Position numbers and translations under genes: made by a program. From assembly GCF_007829875.1 (NCBI RefSeq), contig NZ_VIWV01000001.1, positions 5,302,501 to 5,366,500 of the forward strand: a DNA stretch of 64,000 nucleotides. Reading direction: 5' to 3'. The DNA is from Streptomyces capillispiralis. GTDB lineage: Bacteria > Actinomycetota > Actinomycetes > Streptomycetales > Streptomycetaceae. The number at the start of each line of letters is the position of its first letter. Within the stretch, counting starts at the first letter, position 1. The notes beneath the pieces were generated by a model. It was not told the origin of the DNA and did not search any database. It was given only the letters and a program-made list of their open reading frames with translations. Of this stretch, positions 26,117-34,036 are shown one piece after another.

Positions 26117-27078
26117 CGGAAGCGGTGTTCCGCGAGACCTCCGCCGAACCACGGACCCAGGCGGTCCCGCTGTCCCATCTCTCCCTGGAACTCGGCCACT
26201 TCTACCTGGAGGACTTCGAGGCCGGCCCCGCCCACCTGCGGCAGCACTTCGACCGGGTCCGCCCCTGGGTGGAGGCGGCGCGTACGTTCGCCGCCGCCCA
26301 GGCGGGCGGCACACGCCCCCGGATCAGCACCTGCTTCCTGATCGACGACTACTTCACCCGGTTCTCCAGCCCCGCCGAACTCGTCCCCCTGCTGCTGGCC
26401 GAGGCCGACCGCGCCGGACTGGTCATCGACTACCTGGCCCGCGAGTCCGGCTGCGCCGTCACCGGCAAGGTGCCGGTCGCGGAGGCGGTGGCCGGCCGCA
26501 TCGTCGAGGAACCCCCGCCCGGCAGCCACGGCGTGCGGCCACCGGCCGCGCAGACCGGCTGGCTGGCCAACGGCGAGCGCAGCCCCACCGCGCGCGCCCC
26601 GCAGGCGATGAAGAAGGCCACCGCCTGGCAGCCGCCCACGGAGACCGCGGCCCGCCGCCACTCCGTCTTCCTGGACGTCGAGCTGTGGAGCGACACCCCG
26701 GACGGGCAGCGCATCTGGTCCTGCCCCTTCCTGGCCGCCGTGTGGCAGCTCGCCCGCCTCGGGCTGCTGCGCAACCAGGGCGAGGCGGTCCTGACCCCCC
26801 AGCCGGCCACCGACGCCGGCTTCCCCGACGACTGGGACGAACTGCCCACGCTGGTGCGGCTCAACCCGCGGGCGGACCCCTTCGCCGCCTACCGGACCTG
26901 CTCCGTGCTGCCCAACCGCTTCCTGCCCGTCGAACACGCCGTCCGGGTGATCCTCGACCAGATCGAGGTCGACCCGGAGGCGCTGCACCAGGTCGCCGAA
27001 CGGTCCGCCCGCGAAGCGGCCGCCGTACCCGACTCGGTGGCCGACCGCGTCTCCTACCTCTTCTACGCGGGGACCTGA
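26113..27078 (+). CDS. SCO2522-family protein, unknown function
   Basis: A 321-residue soluble protein starting in the stop of the P-loop gene (ATGA). Recognisable blocks are LSHLSLELGHFYLEDFEAGP, RISTCFLIDDYFTRF, a Pro/Thr-rich linker near residues 135-175, HSVFLDVELWSDTP, and SVLPNRFLPVEHAVRVILDQIEVD. No known enzyme motif. The conserved aspartates in the first half could bind metal, but that is speculation. Tight coupling to its neighbours points to a complex. Confidence 0.72.
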   Translation: MTEAVFRETSAEPRTQAVPLSHLSLELGHFYLEDFEAGPAHLRQHFDRVRPWVEAARTFAAAQAGGTRPRISTCFLIDDYFTRFSSPAELVPLLLAEADRAGLVIDYLARESGCAVTGKVPVAEAVAGRIVEEPPPGSHGVRPPAAQTGWLANGERSPTARAPQAMKKATAWQPPTETAARRHSVFLDVELWSDTPDGQRIWSCPFLAAVWQLARLGLLRNQGEAVLTPQPATDAGFPDDWDELPTLVRLNPRADPFAAYRTCSVLPNRFLPVEHAVRVILDQIEVDPEALHQVAERSAREAAAVPDSVADRVSYLFYAGT

Positions 27079-27079
27079 C

Positions 27080-28087
27080 ATGAGGCCGGAGGCGCCCGCA
27101 CCGCGTGCCGTGCTCGCCTGCGGCGAGGTCCGGACCTGCCTGCTGCCCACCGGGCAGGCCCTCGACAGCCGGGCCGCCGCCCAGCTGCTGCGGCTGCGCG
27201 CCGACGAGCGGGTCCTGGTCTCCGAGCGGCCCAACGTGTACGGGCGTTCCCCCGACACCCTCACCGGGGTCGACTGCCCCCTCCCCAGCTCCAACGGCGC
27301 CCGGGTCCGTGCGGTCGGCACGGTCGCCGCGCGGGCCGCGCTCACCGAGGGACGCGTCCTGCAGACCTCCGCGTCCTTCCGGGTCCCCGCCACCGGCCCC
27401 GACCACCGCCGGCCCTGGGGCCACTACCTGGTACGGCCCGGGGTCGTCGAGCCGTTCGGGAAACTGCCCCGGGACGCGGTCGCGCAGGGCCTCCTCGACG
27501 GCGGCGGGCGCGGTGAACTCGACGTCGGGCTGATCGCCGGCGGACTGCTCACCCGGCTGCTGCGCCACCCCCTGCTCGACCACCGGCCGCCCCTGAGGTC
27601 CCGGCCCACCCGGCTGCGCTGGGTGGCCCTGCCCACCCGGCACGGCGAGGGGCCGTCCATCGAGCGGTTCACCGTCGAGGAGGACGAGCTGCGCACCGTA
27701 CGGCTGCGGGTCCCCGAGGGCACCCGCGGCGCCGAGGTGGCCGGGCTCTGCGAGGACCTCGCCCTGCACGACTGGCTGCTGACGACCGTCGTCCACATCC
27801 TGGACGGCATCCGCCTGGGCCCCGGAACACCGCGCGCCCGGCCGCGCCCGGGCCCGTCCGGGGACCGCCCCGCCGTCGTCACCGCGCTGCGGCCGGCCGT
27901 CGACCACCTGCTGCACCTGTGGATGCCCCGGGCCCGGGTGTCCGCGGAACTGGCCCCGCTGTGGGCCGCGCTGGAGGAACAGCCCGGTTTCACCCGGCAG
28001 TGGCAGGTGCTGGTGCAGCGCATCCGCGACCAGCTGACCCTGCACGCCATCCCCTCGGCGCACCGGGAGGTGGAGCCCACTCCCTAG
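27080..28087 (+). CDS. SCO2521-family protein, unknown function
   Basis: A 335-residue protein one base after the previous stop. The N-terminal half is beta-rich (VLACGEVRTCLLPTGQALD, ERVLVSERPNVYGRSPDTLTGVDCPLP). The C-terminal half is helical and ends with FTRQWQVLVQRIRDQLTLHAI. No recognised domain, signal peptide or membrane segment. It is the last of the five co-translated genes before a 105-base gap. Confidence 0.7.
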   Translation: MRPEAPAPRAVLACGEVRTCLLPTGQALDSRAAAQLLRLRADERVLVSERPNVYGRSPDTLTGVDCPLPSSNGARVRAVGTVAARAALTEGRVLQTSASFRVPATGPDHRRPWGHYLVRPGVVEPFGKLPRDAVAQGLLDGGGRGELDVGLIAGGLLTRLLRHPLLDHRPPLRSRPTRLRWVALPTRHGEGPSIERFTVEEDELRTVRLRVPEGTRGAEVAGLCEDLALHDWLLTTVVHILDGIRLGPGTPRARPRPGPSGDRPAVVTALRPAVDHLLHLWMPRARVSAELAPLWAALEEQPGFTRQWQVLVQRIRDQLTLHAIPSAHREVEPTP

Positions 28088-28192
28088 CCCGTCCCCTCCG
28101 AGACGCCCACCAGCCGTGAGCGGACCCGACCCGATCCCCACGCACAGTCCCGCATCCCGAACCGACGTGTATCCCAACGGGGGAGAAGCGAG

Positions 28193-29275
28193 ATGAGCAC
28201 GGCACAGTCATCCCAGCCCGACGACACACCCGGCCCGCCGGACCCGGCCCTCTGGACCCGCAGACTGCTGGTCGCACTCGTCCTCGGCCTGCTGGCCTGG
28301 GGCGTGGCCGCGCTGCTGAGCCCGGAGGACGGACCGCTGCGGCAACTCGGCGCGGCCGCGCTCTGCGCCGCCGCCGCGATGGTCCTCCAGCACCTCCTCG
28401 GCCCGGACCGGACGGCGGAGGAACGCGCCCGGCGGGCCGAGGACCTGCTGGCCGAGACCGCCGCCACGGTGCGGGACGGCCTCCGGCGCCACGACGAACT
28501 GCAGAACGGCCTGACCCGGCACACCGAGGACATGCGGCAGCTCGTCGAGACCCGGCTCGTCGCGCCGGACCGGGACGCGGAGCTGCGCCCGGCACCGGCC
28601 GGTCCCCGCATCGACATCGACACGGCACCCGACCTGGTCACCGGCTTCGCCGACGCCGTGGCGCCCGGCCCGCCGATCCTGTCCGCCTTCGTCCGCCTGG
28701 AGATGACGCGGGTGATCGGCTACATGACGGACCTGTCCACGCTGAGCGTGGAGTGCCCCGGTGAGAACCACGACTGGATGCTCACCCTCACCCGGGCGGC
28801 ACAGGAGTCCATCTGCGCCATCAGCACCTCCGTCGACCGGGAGTTCTGGAACAGCGAGCCCGCCAGCCGCTACCTGCACGCCCAGAAGGAGGCGATCGAC
28901 GAGCACGGGGTGCCGGTGAAGCGGCTGTTCCTGCTGGAGAGCGCCCGCGAGCTGGGCGACCGGCTGCTGCGGCTGTGCGAGGAGCAGGAGGTCCTGCACA
29001 TCGAGGTGCGCGTGGCCGTACTGCCGGAACTGCCGCCGCACCTGCTGCGCGGCACCACCAACGACTTCATCGTCTACGACGAGGCGGTCTCCTACGAGAT
29101 CGACCAGGACCTGCGCGACGTCAACATCAGGACCCGGCTCATCGCACGCCCGGACCACGTCCAGGACCGGATGAAACGCTTCCGGGAGCTCTGGGAGGCC
29201 GGCATGAGCCTGCGCGAACTGGAGGTGCGGGTGGACGACGAGGAGGACGGCACCTGGATGGTCGACCGGGGCTGA
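28193..29275 (+). CDS. Membrane-anchored protein of the accessory cluster
   Basis: A 360-residue protein with two N-terminal membrane helices (RLLVALVLGLLAWGVAALL and LGAAALCAAAAMVLQHLL), a charged coiled-coil linker (about 80-125), and a cytosolic C-terminal domain containing SRYLHAQKEAIDEHGVPVKRLFLLES and NDFIVYDEAVSYEID. That domain resembles the DUF6879/phospholipase D-like sensor domains of Streptomyces in layout, without catalytic HKD motifs; this likeness is tentative. ATG 28193 follows GGGGGAGAAG. It may tether the SCO2521-2525 products to the membrane. Confidence 0.65.
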   Translation: MSTAQSSQPDDTPGPPDPALWTRRLLVALVLGLLAWGVAALLSPEDGPLRQLGAAALCAAAAMVLQHLLGPDRTAEERARRAEDLLAETAATVRDGLRRHDELQNGLTRHTEDMRQLVETRLVAPDRDAELRPAPAGPRIDIDTAPDLVTGFADAVAPGPPILSAFVRLEMTRVIGYMTDLSTLSVECPGENHDWMLTLTRAAQESICAISTSVDREFWNSEPASRYLHAQKEAIDEHGVPVKRLFLLESARELGDRLLRLCEEQEVLHIEVRVAVLPELPPHLLRGTTNDFIVYDEAVSYEIDQDLRDVNIRTRLIARPDHVQDRMKRFRELWEAGMSLRELEVRVDDEEDGTWMVDRG

Positions 29276-29337
29276 GCGGGGGCCGGACGGCGGTACGCGC
29301 CGGGGGCTGAGCGGGGCGGGACGGGGGTATGCCCGCG

Positions 29338-29353
29338 TACTCCCCCGGGAGTA
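29338..29353. promoter_or_regulatory. 16-base palindrome upstream of the MMPL gene
   Basis: TACTCCC-CC-GGGAGTA, 124 bases before the MMPL ATG. A NarL-type response regulator encoded downstream is a natural candidate to bind it, but no other copy is seen next to the kinase gene. Confidence 0.4.
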
Positions 29354-29477
29354 GTCCCGGCCCGGCGCCGCCCGTCGCAGTACCCGCCGGTTCGCCCTCA
29401 CGCCCGACGCCCCGGCCCCTCCCGGCCGGGAGTCTGGAGAACGCATCCAGACACCCGACCGGAGGGGAGCCCGTCCC

Positions 29478-31556
29478 ATGGGGGACGCAAGGACACGCAC
29501 ACGGCGGCGCGCCGTGCCCTGGGCGGTGGTCGGCCTGTGGCTGGCCGCGCTCGTGCTCATCGGACCGTTCGCCGGCAAGTTCGGCGAGATCCAGCAGAAC
29601 CGGGCCGTCGACTACCTGCCCGACAGCGCCGACTCCACCCAGGTGGCCCGCATCCAGGACGAGCTGCCCGGCGGCGAGTCCACCGACCTGGTGCTGGTCT
29701 ACCACCGGGACGGCGGTCTGACCGCCGCCGACCGGCAGACCGCCGCCGCGCAGGTCGCCGAGGTCGAGGGCGCCCACGAGCTGTCCGGCCGGCCGCAGGG
29801 TGTCCCCTCCGAGGACGGCAGCACCCTCATGTACCCGCTCTCCAGCACCCGGCCGGGCCAGGACGAGGAGGCCAGGGACGCCTTCGTCGACCGGGTGCGC
29901 GAGATCGCCGAGGGGACCGGCGGGCTGAGCGTCGAGGTCGGCGGGCCCGGCGCGCTCGGCACCGACATGGGCAAGGTGTTCGAGACGATCGACGGCACCC
30001 TGCTGCTGGCCACGCTGGGCGTCGTCACCGTGCTGCTGGTGCTGATCTACCGCAGCCCCTTCCTGTGGCTGGTCCCGCTCGCCGTCGCGGGCGTCGCCGC
30101 GGGACTGGCCATGGCCGTCGGCTACGGCCTGCACGAACTCCTCGGCATCACCGTCACCGGGCAGAGCGGCGGCATCATGACCGTGCTCGTCCTGGGCGCC
30201 GGCACCGACTACGCGCTGCTGCTCATCTCCCGCTACCGCGAGGAACTGCGGCGCCACGAGCGGCCGTACGACGCCATGCGCGCCGCGCTGCGCGGCTGCG
30301 GGCCGGCGATCCTCGCCTCCTCCGGCACCGTCGCCGCCGGACTGCTGTGCCTGCTCGCCGCCGACCTCAACAGCAGCAGCGGCATGGGCCCGGTCGGCAC
30401 GGTCGGGGTGCTCGCGGCCCTGGCCGCCATGACGACCCTGCTCCCGGCGGTGCTCGTGCTGCTTGGCCGCCGCGTGTTCTGGCCGCTGATCCCCGCCTTC
30501 GGCAGCGCGCCCACCGCACGCCGGTCGCTGTTCGCCGCCATGGGCACCTCGGCCGCCCGCCGCCCCGCCGCCGTCCTCGCGGGCGGCGCCGTCCTCCTCG
30601 GCACGCTCGCCCTGGGCGCCCTCAACCTCACCGGCGACCTCAGGCAGGAGGACTCCTTCACCGACCGGCCCGAGTCCATCACCGCGATGCGGACCCTGGC
30701 CGAGGAGTACCCCGAGCGCAGCACCCGCCCGCTCACCGTGATGGCGCCCACCGACCGGGCGGACGCCGTCCTGGAGCGGGCCCGCACCACCGACGGGGTC
30801 GCCGAGGCCGCCGCCGGACGCAGCGGCGGCGGCTGGACCGAGATCTCCGTGTTCGCCACCGCCGCCCCCCAGTCACCGGGGGAGACCCGCACCATCGAGG
30901 CCCTGCGCGACGGACTCGACGACGGCCTCGGCGCGTACGTCGGCGGCCCCAGCGCCCAGCAGCTCGACCTCGCCGACAGCGAGGCCCGGGACCGCTCGGT
31001 GATCGTGCCGCTGGTGCTCGCCGCCGTGTTCGTGATCCTCGTGGTGCTGCTGCGCAGCCTCGTCGCCCCCCTGCTGCTGCTCGCCGCGGTGGTCGCCGTC
31101 TGGGGCGCCGCCCTCGGCATCGGCGGACTGGTCTTCGAGCCGCTGTTCGGTTTCGCCGGGAACGACCCCGGTCTCGGCCTGCTGTCGTTCGTCTTCCTGG
31201 TCGCCCTCGGCGTCGACTACGGCATCTTCCTCATGCACCGGATGCGCGAGGAGTCCCTGAACGGCGCCGCACCCGAGGCCGCCGCCCTCACCGCGCTGCG
31301 CACCACCGGCGGGGTGATCGCCTCCGCCGGCATCGTGCTCGCCGCGACCTTCGCCGTCCTCACCACCCTGCCGCTGGTGGGCCTGGTCGAACTCGGCTTC
31401 GTCATCGCGGTCGGTGTCCTCCTCGACACCTTCCTCGTCCGCACCTACCTGGTCACCACGGCGAGCGTGCTGCTCGGCCGCCGGATGTGGTGGCCCGGCA
31501 GGCTGTCCCGGGCGCCGGAGCCCGCCCCGCGCGAACGGCAGCCGGAACCCGTGTAA
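29478..31556 (+). CDS. MMPL-family transporter
   Basis: A 692-residue RND-type exporter with 11-12 membrane helices in two halves. Each half has the MMPL loop-helix signature: GGIMTVLVLGAGTDYALLLISRYREEL (first half) and LLSFVFLVALGVDYGIFLMHRMREE (second half). Large extracytoplasmic loops follow helices 1 and 7. The family exports lipids or drugs; the substrate is unknown. ATG 29478 follows GGAGGGGAG. A terminator-like hairpin separates it from the two-component genes, which probably control it. Confidence 0.87.
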   Translation: MGDARTRTRRRAVPWAVVGLWLAALVLIGPFAGKFGEIQQNRAVDYLPDSADSTQVARIQDELPGGESTDLVLVYHRDGGLTAADRQTAAAQVAEVEGAHELSGRPQGVPSEDGSTLMYPLSSTRPGQDEEARDAFVDRVREIAEGTGGLSVEVGGPGALGTDMGKVFETIDGTLLLATLGVVTVLLVLIYRSPFLWLVPLAVAGVAAGLAMAVGYGLHELLGITVTGQSGGIMTVLVLGAGTDYALLLISRYREELRRHERPYDAMRAALRGCGPAILASSGTVAAGLLCLLAADLNSSSGMGPVGTVGVLAALAAMTTLLPAVLVLLGRRVFWPLIPAFGSAPTARRSLFAAMGTSAARRPAAVLAGGAVLLGTLALGALNLTGDLRQEDSFTDRPESITAMRTLAEEYPERSTRPLTVMAPTDRADAVLERARTTDGVAEAAAGRSGGGWTEISVFATAAPQSPGETRTIEALRDGLDDGLGAYVGGPSAQQLDLADSEARDRSVIVPLVLAAVFVILVVLLRSLVAPLLLLAAVVAVWGAALGIGGLVFEPLFGFAGNDPGLGLLSFVFLVALGVDYGIFLMHRMREESLNGAAPEAAALTALRTTGGVIASAGIVLAATFAVLTTLPLVGLVELGFVIAVGVLLDTFLVRTYLVTTASVLLGRRMWWPGRLSRAPEPAPRERQPEPV

Positions 31557-31574
31557 CCACCCGCGTGCCGACGC

Positions 31575-31607
31575 GAGGGCGCCCCTGACTCACGGAGGGG
31601 CGCCCTC
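31575..31607 (+). terminator. Perfect 12-base hairpin after the MMPL gene
   Basis: GAGGGCGCCCCT and AGGGGCGCCCTC around a 9-base loop, between the MMPL stop and the histidine kinase start. Confidence 0.7.
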
Positions 31608-31626
31608 CTCCCGGAGGATGGACCCC

Positions 31627-32883
31627 GTGCAGGCAACCCCCACGACAGCGAGCCCGGCGACGGCACGGGCGGAACGGCCCCGCCGCGGCGAGCGGATCAT
31701 GGCCGCGATCAACCGCGACCCCCTGACCGCCCCGCACGCCGTCCGCAACGACGCGGTGCTCGCCGTGTTCACCGCCGCCCTCGCCACCGTCCTCGCGCTG
31801 CTCGTCGGCCACGGCCGCGATCCCGGCGCGCCGGGCTGGGCGCTGCTGCTCGCCGCCCATCTGCCGCTGCCGTGGCGCCGGCGCCGGCCGCTGCTCGTGC
31901 TCCTGCTGGTGCTGGTGCCGGTGGTGCCGTACCACGCCCTCGACAACAACCACGCCGCGCCCGTCGCCGCGACGATGGTCGCCCTCTACACGGTCGCGGC
32001 GACCGTCCCGCCACGCCGCACCCTGCTCCTGGGCACCGTCCTCATCGGCGCGACCCTCACCCTGAACGCGCTCACCAACCCCGACGGCTTCGTGGAACTG
32101 GTCCGCATCACCGGCTGGGTCGTCGCGGTGCTCGTCTTCGGCGTCGACGTCCGCTACTACCGCCAGTACGTGGCCGCGATCGTGGAGCGCGCGGAACGGG
32201 CCGAACGCACCCGCGAGGAGGAGGCCCGCCGCCGCGTCGCCGAGGAACGCCTGCGCATCGCCCGTGACCTGCACGATCTGCTCGCCCACAGCATCACCCT
32301 CATCGGGGTGCAGACCTCCGTCGCCGCGCACGTCCTGGCCGCCGACCCCGAGCGGCTCGACCGGGAGACCGTCGCCAAGGCCCTCGACGACATCGCCGAG
32401 ACCTGCCGGGCGGCGCGCGGTGAGCTGCGTACGACGCTGGAGGTGCTGCGCGACAACGGCACCGCGGACGTGCGCGGCCCGCTGGCCGGTCTCGACGGCG
32501 TGCCCGACCTGGTGGAGGCCGCCCGGCTGGCGGGGGCGCGCGTCGAGCACAGCGTCCGGGTCGGTGACGCCGTACCGCCCGCCGTCGGCGCCGCCGCGTA
32601 CCGCCTGGTGCAGGAGGCGCTGACCAACGCGGTCCGGCACGCCGGGCCCGAACCGGCCGTACGGGTCGACCTGCGCGAGGAGGACGGTGTGCTGCGGCTG
32701 TCCGTCGTCGACGACGGCACGGGCCCCACCCCCGGCGGCACCCCCGGGTTCGGCCTGGTCGGCATGCGGGAACGGGCCCGCAGCGTCGGTGGCACACTCG
32801 ACGCCGGACCACGTGCGGGCGGCGGCTACCGGGTGAGCGCGACGCTGCCGCTGACGCCCGCCACACGGGAAGGAACCCGATGA
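31627..32883 (+). CDS. NarL-type sensor histidine kinase
   Basis: A 418-residue membrane sensor. Several N-terminal helices lie in the first 150 residues (AVFTAALATVLALLVGHG, LLVLLLVLVPVVPYHAL, LLLGTVLIGATLTLNAL). A HisKA_3 dimerisation region RIARDLHDLLAHSITLIGVQ carries the phospho-acceptor histidine, and an HATPase_c domain has LVQEALTNAVRHA and GFGLVGMRERA. GTG 31627 has GGAGG ten bases upstream; ATG 31618 touches that ribosome binding site and is less likely. The end overlaps the regulator gene (ATGA). Signal unknown; cell-envelope stress is common in this class. Confidence 0.88.
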   Translation: MQATPTTASPATARAERPRRGERIMAAINRDPLTAPHAVRNDAVLAVFTAALATVLALLVGHGRDPGAPGWALLLAAHLPLPWRRRRPLLVLLLVLVPVVPYHALDNNHAAPVAATMVALYTVAATVPPRRTLLLGTVLIGATLTLNALTNPDGFVELVRITGWVVAVLVFGVDVRYYRQYVAAIVERAERAERTREEEARRRVAEERLRIARDLHDLLAHSITLIGVQTSVAAHVLAADPERLDRETVAKALDDIAETCRAARGELRTTLEVLRDNGTADVRGPLAGLDGVPDLVEAARLAGARVEHSVRVGDAVPPAVGAAAYRLVQEALTNAVRHAGPEPAVRVDLREEDGVLRLSVVDDGTGPTPGGTPGFGLVGMRERARSVGGTLDAGPRAGGGYRVSATLPLTPATREGTR

Positions 32884-33542
32884 CCATCCGCGTGCTGCTC
32901 GCCGACGACCAGACCCTCGTACGGGAGGCGTTCGCGATGCTCGTCGAGTCGGCGCCCGACATGGAGGTCGTCGGGCAGGCGGCCACCGGCCGTCAGGCGG
33001 TGGAGCTGGCCCGCACCGAGCGGGCCGACCTCGTCGTCATGGACGTCCGCATGCCCGACCTCGACGGCATCGAGGCGACCCGGCTGATCGCGGCCGACGA
33101 CGACCTCGCCGGTGTGAAGGTGCTGGTCCTCACCACCTACGACACCGACGAGAACATCGTGGACGCGCTGCGCGCCGGCGCCTCGGGCTTCCTGGTGAAG
33201 GACACCAGGCCCGCCGAACTCCTGGACGCCATCCGCACGGTCGCCGCCGGTGAGGCGCTGCTCTCGCCGGGGCCCACGGCACGGCTGATCGAGCGGTTCC
33301 TGCGCAGTCCGTCCGCGCCGCCCACCGCCGGCCCCGAGTGCCTGTCGGACCGGGAGCGCGAGGTGCTCGCGCTGGTCGCGCGCGGGCTGAACAACACCGA
33401 GATCGCGGAGTCGCTGGGGCTGAGCCCGCTCACCGCGAAGACCCACGTGAGCCGGACCATGGGCAAGCTCGGGGCGCGGGACCGGGCCCAGCTGGTGATC
33501 GTGGCGTACGAGTCGGGGCTGGTGGCGCCGGGCAGGCCCTGA
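32880..33542 (+). CDS. NarL/LuxR-type response regulator
   Basis: A 220-residue regulator. The receiver domain has LLADDQTLVREAF, the phospho-site aspartate in DLVVMDVRMPDLDG, and VLVLTTYDTD with the switch threonine. A LuxR helix-turn-helix follows (LSDREREVLALVARGLNNTEIAESL...AKTHVSRTMGKLGA). Translationally coupled to the kinase. Its target may be the palindrome upstream of the MMPL gene. It converges with the small gene that follows. Confidence 0.92.
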   Translation: MTIRVLLADDQTLVREAFAMLVESAPDMEVVGQAATGRQAVELARTERADLVVMDVRMPDLDGIEATRLIAADDDLAGVKVLVLTTYDTDENIVDALRAGASGFLVKDTRPAELLDAIRTVAAGEALLSPGPTARLIERFLRSPSAPPTAGPECLSDREREVLALVARGLNNTEIAESLGLSPLTAKTHVSRTMGKLGARDRAQLVIVAYESGLVAPGRP

Positions 33543-33568
33543 CCGGGCCGACTGACCGGTTCACCGGT

Positions 33569-33865
33569 TCACAGGGTGTGGTGCAGCCAGCGCTGGATGG
33601 TGGTGTTGATGCTGCCGGACAGGGCGCTCAGGCTGTCGATCGCCTCGCGGTCCTCGGGGCGGGGCGGGATGCCGGCCGCGGTCAGCGCGGCGTGCAGTTC
33701 CAGACGGCGGCGGTCGCGCGGGTCGATGGCGCTGTCGAGCCGGTCGGCCGGGTGCGGCGGCGCGAGCAGGTAGTCGTCCTCCCGCCGGCCCTCCGCCGGG
33801 GGCCACCGGACGGAGTCGGTGCCGTCCTCGACGGCGTACGGGTCGACGAAGGCGGTGGCGGTCAT
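33569..33865 (-). CDS. Small hypothetical protein
   Basis: A 98-residue acidic cytosolic protein (MTATAFVDPYAVEDGTDSV...). It has no cysteine, no signal peptide and no membrane segment. The C-terminal half is predicted helical (DSAIDPRDRRRLELHAALTAAGI, SLSALSGSINTTIQRWLHHTL). ATG 33865 has GAGGAG seven bases upstream. Not recognised; it lies convergent to the response regulator. Confidence 0.6.
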   Translation of the reverse strand: MTATAFVDPYAVEDGTDSVRWPPAEGRREDDYLLAPPHPADRLDSAIDPRDRRRLELHAALTAAGIPPRPEDREAIDSLSALSGSINTTIQRWLHHTL

Positions 33866-34036
33866 CTCGGTCTCCTCACCAGGGAACGTCGCTTCCGAAG
33901 GACAGGAGCCCACCACCGCCCACCCCGGTTGCGACCGGGACGAAACGTCACGCCAACGGAGTCATCGGCAGTTCATCGTCCGGTCGGACGAACGCGCGCC
34001 ACCCCGCGGCCCACGGCGAGAGCCGAACGACGTCCC

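Noticed and set aside
22361..26314. A 1317-residue open frame on the minus strand across the accessory operon
   Set aside because: Composition is typical of antisense shadow in GC-rich DNA (runs of Gly, Val, Glu, Arg). The plus-strand genes have starts, ribosome binding sites and recognisable motifs.
22547..29275. The accessory operon as a secondary-metabolite cluster
   Set aside because: There is only one methyltransferase and no synthase, carrier protein, precursor peptide or exporter in the unit.
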